Source: Halichondria panicea (taxonomy: Eukaryota > Porifera > Demospongiae > Suberitida > Halichondriidae). Taken from it: a stretch of 64,000 nt of DNA. How positions within the stretch are numbered: the first letter of the stretch is position 1; each line of letters starts with the position of its first letter. Shown piece after piece: positions 58,619-64,000 of the stretch. The notes under the pieces are model-generated. The model was not told the origin of the DNA, made no database searches, and worked only from the letters and a program-made list of their open reading frames with translations. A program made the translations under genes and the position numbers. Location: positions 1,135,001 through 1,199,000 of the forward strand of contig NC_087391.1 in NCBI RefSeq assembly GCF_963675165.1, in the 5' to 3' direction.

Positions 58619-58830
58619 TATCGTAGAGCGGGTAATTTTCATGGGGTAAATATTCGTTATTTTCGTGGGAAAGCTGACTTCCACGACACGAAAACGTAGG
58701 CGTGGCCTACTGGAACGCTGCAATGCAGTGCAGGAAATGAAGTCAAACGAAATTTTTACTCACGAAAATCACTTTTTTGGAGTTGAACACATTTTTTACA
58801 CCACCAAAATTATACCACCAAAATTATCTA
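58619..58830. mobile_element. MITE, family A-like with a different interior
   Basis: Starts TTATCGTAGAGCGGGTAATT and contains ATTCGTTATTTTCGTGGG and a GTAGGCGTGGCC core shared with the next element. The right end has decayed into an ACCACCAAAATTAT repeat. Inserted in receptor copy b. Confidence 0.72.
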
Positions 58831-58918
58831 ATAGGCGTAACATTTTGGAAAGTGTTAAAGCTATAGTGGAAGTTGACATTACCTTAGACAGTTGCTTATT
58901 TCGCATTCAGTAATCAGT

Positions 58919-59127
58919 ACCGTATAGCGGGTAATTTTCGTGGGGTAAAATATTCGTTATTTTCGTGGGCAAGCTGACCTACGAAATTTTAACGTAGGCG
59001 TGGCTTACCGGAACGTAGGAATGCATGCAGGCAGGCAACGAGACTAAACGAAATTTTTACTCACGAAAACCACCGTTTTTCGAGTTGAACGAAATTTTTA
59101 CCCCACGAAAATGACCCGCTATGCGGT
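58919..59127. mobile_element. MITE, family A-like, second tandem copy
   Basis: ACCGTATAGCGGGTAATTTT at the left and AAATGACCCGCTATGCGGT at the right, flanked by TA. The interior matches the element at 58619 (GTTATTTTCGTGGGCAAGCT, CGTAGGCGTGGC). Confidence 0.82.
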
Positions 59128-59616
59128 ATAATTATGATAGAGAGTCACTTTTGGTAATCAGTATGTCATTGCTGTCTACATGCATGCATGAGTGCCCTAT
59201 CCAATCACACTGCTCTATTACCTAAAACTGGAGAAAATATCATGCATGGACTCAGACATCATCACAGTGCAACAAGGAAACTTTAATAAGATGACTAATT
59301 GTAAGATGCATTATATTACTTCTGATTGTAAGTCAGTAAGATGTATATGGACAACACACACAGCTATATAGTCAGGTGTTATAAGCTCAGTCAGTAAAGC
59401 CAGAGGTATAGCATAACCCATAACTTGTTCTATGACTATAGCTGTTCAGTTCAGTATCTATGCCAATAGTAACGTGAGCAAGAACCTTAGATAATTCTTA
59501 ACTTGGTGATAATTACATCTGATTCAGGAGTAAACGACAACTATACTGTACTGAAAATAGCAAGAATGTATCGAATCACTTGCACGGTTGGAGAAAAACC
59601 TCAAGGGTTCAGGAAA

Positions 59617-60612
59617 ATGGATTCTCTAAACTACAGTGACTACAATGGCAGTGCCATTCAAGAGTTTCCGTACTGGCAACCACTCATAGCTATGGACATT
59701 ATCATCCACTTTGCAGTAATGCTGCCATCAACTCTATTCTGGAATCTCACTGTCTTCACAGCCCTGATCAAGAGCAAACTCAGCAACAAGCCTCTAACAG
59801 TGCTCTACAGTTCTTTGCTATTAGTACTTTGTATGGAGAAGATTGCTCAAGCTATATATTCGGCAGCCATTTCACCAGACATGCTCAGATTTTGCATATG
59901 TGACATTCTAACGGGTTCCATTCTCTTTTCTTTCACTGCATTCTCTACTCCTTTTTCTGTACTGACAATCACTTGCCAAAGTTTGCTACAGCTACAAATC
60001 ATCAGAGGGAAGAAACAATGGAACAGCTACGGAAGGATTATCCCTTGCATCGGAATAAGCGTTCTAGCTGGAATGTTTTGGAATGTAGTGGTACTTCTTC
60101 AGCAAATCCTTCTGCCAGCGTCATCCAATCCTTGCCAGCCATTATGCGTACAGAATAGTACGTCAATCCTGGAAGTCGAAAATATAAGCATAGGCATATA
60201 TTTCGTGTTTACACTGCTTCCCACTTCTATCATTGTCATAGTAACGTCAGTTTGGTCTGCACAGATATTTAAGAAAATGTCTATCCAGCAAAAAATCCAA
60301 GACTACAACAATAGTTTGAACAAAAAACTTATATTTATGCCCATTTTGATGGTGTTTCTAATCCTATGCAATGGAGTAATTGGTTATCTGATGGGTGTAG
60401 CAATTTCAGAAGTGATAAAGCTAGCTGGAGTGGAAGATTACCTTGGAAACTGGGCCTATTTCGCATGCCGAATGTCATATGGTATTATCAATTGTCTACA
60501 TGGAGTGTCCTATCCAATCACACTGCTCTATTTCAACACCAAGCTAAGAAAAAACTGTAAAAAAATTTTTACCAGAATATCAAACAGAGTGGACCCTGAA
60601 ACAGTGCAATAA
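59617..60612 (+). CDS. Single-exon seven-transmembrane receptor, intact copy c
   Basis: 331 aa from the ATG conserved across the array (MDSLNYSDYNGSAIQEF). The short N-terminus carries NYS and NGS glycosylation sites, followed by seven hydrophobic helices: TM1 near IIIHFAVMLPSTLFWNLTVF, TM2 in LTVLYSSLLLVLCMEKIAQA, TM3 around FSFTAFSTPFSVLTITCQSL, TM4 in IIPCIGISVLAGMFWNVVVL, an extracellular loop NPCQPLCVQNST, TM5 in YFVFTLLPTSIIVIVTSVW, TM6 in FMPILMVFLILCNGVIGYLM, and TM7 in NCLHGVSYPITLLYFNTKLR. The TM7 end resembles NPxxY plus helix 8 of class A receptors, but a clear DRY motif is absent. Probably a lineage-specific chemoreceptor-like GPCR; ligand unknown. Copies flank it on both sides. 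Confidence 0.82.
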   Translation: MDSLNYSDYNGSAIQEFPYWQPLIAMDIIIHFAVMLPSTLFWNLTVFTALIKSKLSNKPLTVLYSSLLLVLCMEKIAQAIYSAAISPDMLRFCICDILTGSILFSFTAFSTPFSVLTITCQSLLQLQIIRGKKQWNSYGRIIPCIGISVLAGMFWNVVVLLQQILLPASSNPCQPLCVQNSTSILEVENISIGIYFVFTLLPTSIIVIVTSVWSAQIFKKMSIQQKIQDYNNSLNKKLIFMPILMVFLILCNGVIGYLMGVAISEVIKLAGVEDYLGNWAYFACRMSYGIINCLHGVSYPITLLYFNTKLRKNCKKIFTRISNRVDPETVQ

Positions 60613-60662
60613 AGACATTTTTACAATTAACTAATAGTAGTTATAGTATATAATTATTGTAA

Positions 60663-61382
60663 TTCCAAGACTACAATACTTTGAACAATAAAAGTGTTTT
60701 TATGGGGGCACTATAAATAGTGGTCAAGGGTAGCAGAAAGGCCGAGGTACTTGGGGGTTAATGTGTCAGGTGATTGACTGCGCATGTACGGTTGCCAACT
60801 ATGTGCAGTATTAGTATCTTGGTAGAGAAGTGGATCTCTGGAAGCAGTTTTTTCCCCCGCCCTCCTCTCTTTGCCTGTTTCCGGGGGGCCGGTTTTTCGG
60901 CCTCCCTAGTTTCACACCACGAGCTCGGGCTGGGGGCACAGCGTGCTCGGTTAAGGGGGTTCACCTATCGGTAATTCATAGGGAGGCGCAGATTATAAGG
61001 GACCCGTTCGGGGGTGCTCTCCTTAGCCAGGGCACCCATTCCGTTTGGGTGGTGGCTTTCAGACTTATTGTTTAGGGCCTATATAAATTATTGGTTTATG
61101 GTAGGTTGTCATCGTTGCTTTCCTCAGCCCTTTGGTTAGACATTAACTTCTATTTATGCCCATTTTGATAGCGATTCGAATCGTATGCATTGGGCTATAT
61201 TGGTTATCTGCTAATCATAAGCGTAGTAATTTCCGTTTCCAAGGTAATCACCTTGGAAACTGGGCCTACTTCGCATGCAGGATGTCAAATACTGTTATCA
61301 GCTGTCTACACATAGAGTGTCTATCCAATCATACTGCTCTGTTTCAACACCAGCTAAGGAAACAATACCTTACTAGAAAGTA
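60663..61382 (+). pseudogene. Receptor fragment, copy d, with insertion
   Basis: A short piece (CCAAGACTACAATACTTTGA) at 60665 and the last quarter of the receptor (61144-61382: CTTCTATTTATGCCCATTTT to the C-terminus) are separated by a foreign GC-rich insert. Frameshifts are present, and the 5' three quarters of the gene are missing. Confidence 0.82.
60692..61143. other. GC-rich insertion of unknown origin in copy d
   Basis: About 450 bp interrupting the receptor fragment exactly between TTGAACAAT and AACTTCTATTT. It is much richer in G+C than its surroundings (for example CCGGGGGGCCGG, ACGAGCTCGGGCTGGGGGC). No terminal inverted repeats or clear target duplication, and no convincing protein. 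It could be a retroelement fragment or a SINE. Confidence 0.6.
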
Positions 61383-61833
61383 AAAACAGAGTGGACTTAG
61401 AAATCATCATGCACAGTGCAATAAGTATAATGGAAACTGATTGTATGTCACGTTTGGACTGCAGACACATGTAGCTATATATAACCATACAGGTGCCATA
61501 AGCTCAGTAAAGCCTATGTATATATTATATATATACATACAGTTTTCGGTATCTGTATGCCATGCCAGGGTAATTTGAGCAAAACCTTCTAAGGTTTTGC
61601 AATTCTCACGAATAATGCCTTTAGCAAAATTTAATTAATGCTTAAGTACATACTTGTTAAAACAGGAAGTGAACAAGGAGCACAGTCGTGGTCCATTTCA
61701 GCTGATTAGGGTTAACGATGAATAGGAGCAAACGACAACTACCGTACTGAAAATAGCTAGAATGTAACGAATCACACGGTTGTATTTAATAAGAGACAAA
61801 CGAAAATCGAGAATCAAATCAAGGGCTCAAGAA

Positions 61834-62821
61834 AATGGATTCTCAGAACTACAGTGACTACAATGGCAGTGCCATTCAAGAGTTTCCGTATACTGGCAAC
61901 CACTCATATAGCTATTGACATTATTATCCACTTTGCAGATCAACCTTATTCTGGAATCTCACTGTCTTCACAGCCCTGATCAAGAGCAAACTCAGCAACA
62001 AGCCTCTAACAGTGCTCTACAGTTCCTTGCTATTGGTGCTTTGTATGGACAAAATTGCTGAAGCTATTTATACAGCAACCATTTCACCAGACATGCTTAA
62101 ATTTTGCATGTGTGACATTCTATTGAATTTAATTCTCTTTTCTTTCACTGCATTCTCCACTCCTTTTTCTGTACTGATAATCACTTGCCAGAGCTTGCTA
62201 CAACTACAAATCATCAGAGGGAAGAAGCAATGGAACAACTACGGAAGGATCATCCCTTGCATCGGAATGAGTGTTCTAGCTGGAATATTCTGGAATGTAG
62301 TCATACTTCTTCAGGAAATAATTCTGCCAGCATCATCAAATCCATGCCAGCCATTATGCACACAGAATAGTACGTCACTCGTGGAAGTCGAAAATATAAC
62401 CATAGGCATATATTTCGTGTTTACACTGCTTCCCACTTCTATCATTGTCATAGTAACGTCAGTTTGGTCGGTACAGCTATTTAAGAAAATGTCTATCCAG
62501 CAAAAAATCCAAGACTACAATACCTTGAACAAAAAACTTCTATTTATGCCCATTTTGATGGTGATTCTAATCGTATGCAATGGAGTAATTGGTTTTTTGA
62601 TAGGCGTAGCAATTTCAGAAGTGATAAAGCTAGCGGGAGTGGAAGATTACCTTGGAAACTGGGCATATTTCGTAAACAGGATGTCATTTGGTTTTATCAA
62701 CTGTCTACATGGAGTGTCCTATCCAATCACACTGCTCTATTTCAACACCAAGCTAAGAAAAAACTGGAAGAAATATTTTAATAGAAGATCAAACAGAGTG
62801 GACTCAGAAACAGTGCAATAA
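61834..62821 (+). pseudogene. Seven-helix receptor, copy e (5' frameshifts)
   Basis: Very close to copy c, but two 2 bp insertions (near 61891 and 61908) put a stop soon after HSYSY, and a 10 bp deletion near 61940 follows. From 62012 to the stop at 62821 the frame is open (TM2 to TM7 plus C-terminus), with an in-frame ATG at 62044. A shortened protein lacking TM1 could be made, but I favour a recent pseudogene. Confidence 0.82.
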
Positions 62822-63124
62822 AGACATTTTTAATAGTAGTTAAAGATGTATAAACAGCAGATACAGCTAGTCAGGTGTCATATAAAGCTCATGCAGTGAA
62901 AGTATCTATGGTGACATGCGCAAGAACCGTATCTAATTAACATAACAATTTCAAAATTCAGTCAATGCTCTAATTATGTAAAGTACGTATTTGTAGAGAA
63001 TGTTAAACATGGTCATTTCAGCTGAATAGGAGTAAACGATGAATGAAAACTATATATACCATACTGAAAATAGCAAGATTGTACAACGAGGAAAATATAA
63101 ATCTCAAATCAAGGGCTCAAGAAA

Positions 63125-64000
63125 ATGGATTCTCTGAACTATATATGCAGTGCCTACAATGGTAGTACCATTCAAGAGTTTCCATACTAGCAACCACTTA
63201 TAGCTATTGAGATTATATCCACTTTGCAGTACTACTCCCATCAATTCTATTCTGGAATCTCACAGTCTTCACAGCCCTGATCAAGAGCAAACTCAGCAAC
63301 AAGCCTCTAACAGTGCTCTACAGTTCCTTGCTATTGGTGCTTTGTGTGGACAAGATCATTCAAACTACCGGTATTGCAACGGCAATTACCATTTCATCAG
63401 ACATGCACAAATTATTTTGCATATGTGTGATTCTGAAGAATTCCATTCTCTTTTTTTTCACAGCATTCTCCACTGCTTTTTCAGTACTGATAATCACTTG
63501 CCAGAGCTTGCTACAGCTACAAATCATCAGAGGGAAGAAATAATGGAACAGCTACGGAAGGAACATCCCTTGCATCGGAGTAAGAATTTTATGGAATGTT
63601 CTGGTATGTATATAGTGATATTCTTCAGGACATCCTTCTGCCAGCGTCATCAAATCCATGTCAGCCGTTATGCATACAGAATGGTACATCAGTGTAGGAA
63701 ACAGAAAACATGTGTCTACACTGATTCCAGTTCTACAATGGTCATAGTGGTCTGTAAAGCTAATTTAATAAAATGTCTATCCAGCAAAAAAATCCAAAAG
63801 CACAATACCCTTGAACAAGAAACTTCTGATTATGCCCATTTTGATGGTGATTCTAATCGTATGCAATGGACTAATTGGTTATCTGATAGGCGTAGCAATT
63901 TCAGAAGTGATAAAGCTAGCAGGAGTTGAAGATTACCTTGGAAACTGGGCCTATTTCGCACGCTGAATGTCATATGGTATTATCAGCTGTCTACATGGAG
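63125..64000 (+). pseudogene. Seven-helix receptor, copy f (runs off the window)
   Basis: Starts ATGGATTCTCTGAACTATAT and keeps receptor segments in order (AGAGCAAACTCAGCAACAAG, CTTGCCAGAGCTTGCTACAG, GAGTTGAAGATTACCTTGGA). There is an early in-frame stop (CCATACTAG) and several indels. The 3' end is outside the window, so the array continues to the right. Confidence 0.83.

Larger units (their letters stand above)
57705..59285 (+). pseudogene. Seven-helix receptor, copy b (heavily decayed)
   Basis: Receptor-like pieces (CCATCAACTCTATTCTGGAA, AGAGCTTGCTACAGCTAC, AATGTCTATCCAGCAAAAAA, CCCTATCCAATCACACTGCT) appear in order but with many indels and deletions. The copy is interrupted by three mobile elements at 58169, 58619 and 58919. 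It is the most degraded member of the array. Confidence 0.85.

Overview
This is a stretch of an intron-rich, compact animal nuclear genome. The gene set (kindlin, POMT2, a Rho GTPase, a Dbl-family RhoGEF, a full metazoan-type Dicer, BRF1, ALKBH6, kaptin, GLYAT-like acyltransferases) is metazoan. Small introns mixed with a few multi-kb ones, short intergenic gaps, many short palindromic elements, long CA/GT microsatellites and lineage-restricted single-exon receptor genes suggest an early-branching invertebrate, most likely a demosponge. The sponge assignment is an inference. Exon junctions were joined by hand from GT/AG sites, reading phase and remembered family sequences; for ten genes the summed exon lengths are divisible by 3.

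Layout. 1-12338 (+): 3' half of POMT2, with large repeat-filled introns. 12676-13843 (+): RhoU/V-like GTPase. 14123-15392 (-): small unrecognised three-exon gene. 15828-22645 (-): complete kindlin. 22926-28457 (-): DH-PH-PH RhoGEF resembling FGD proteins but with no FYVE finger. 28633-30622 (+): tubulin-tyrosine-ligase-like gene with an N-terminal membrane anchor, sharing a 175 bp bidirectional promoter with the RhoGEF. 30674-38414 (-): complete Dicer, convergent with the ligase and only 51 bp away. 38415-40909: non-coding, with a perfect 119 bp inverted repeat. 40910-42036 (+): ALKBH6. 42880-45730 (+): two GLYAT-like acyltransferases made by a duplication that also copied the end of ALKBH6. 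46086-51120 (+): BRF1. 51419-53393 (-): tandem pair of intronless TPMT-like methyltransferases, one broken by a 10 bp deletion. 54286-55954 (-): kaptin (KPTN) lacking its 5' third. 56184-64000 (+): at least six tandem copies of a single-exon seven-helix receptor, one intact and the rest decayed and hit by mobile elements.

How genes relate. Kindlin (integrin activation), the RhoGEF and the Rho GTPase lie within 16 kb and belong to adhesion and actin signalling; kaptin was first described as actin-associated and is now known from KICSTOR/mTORC1. This is probably synteny rather than an operon. The most notable points are the Dicer locus (convergent overlap and a long hairpin nearby), the membrane-anchored TTL-like ligase, the FYVE-less FGD-like protein, a Ser at the position-12 equivalent of the Rho protein, a kindlin QW motif changed to SW, and the decaying receptor array next to a truncated kaptin gene.
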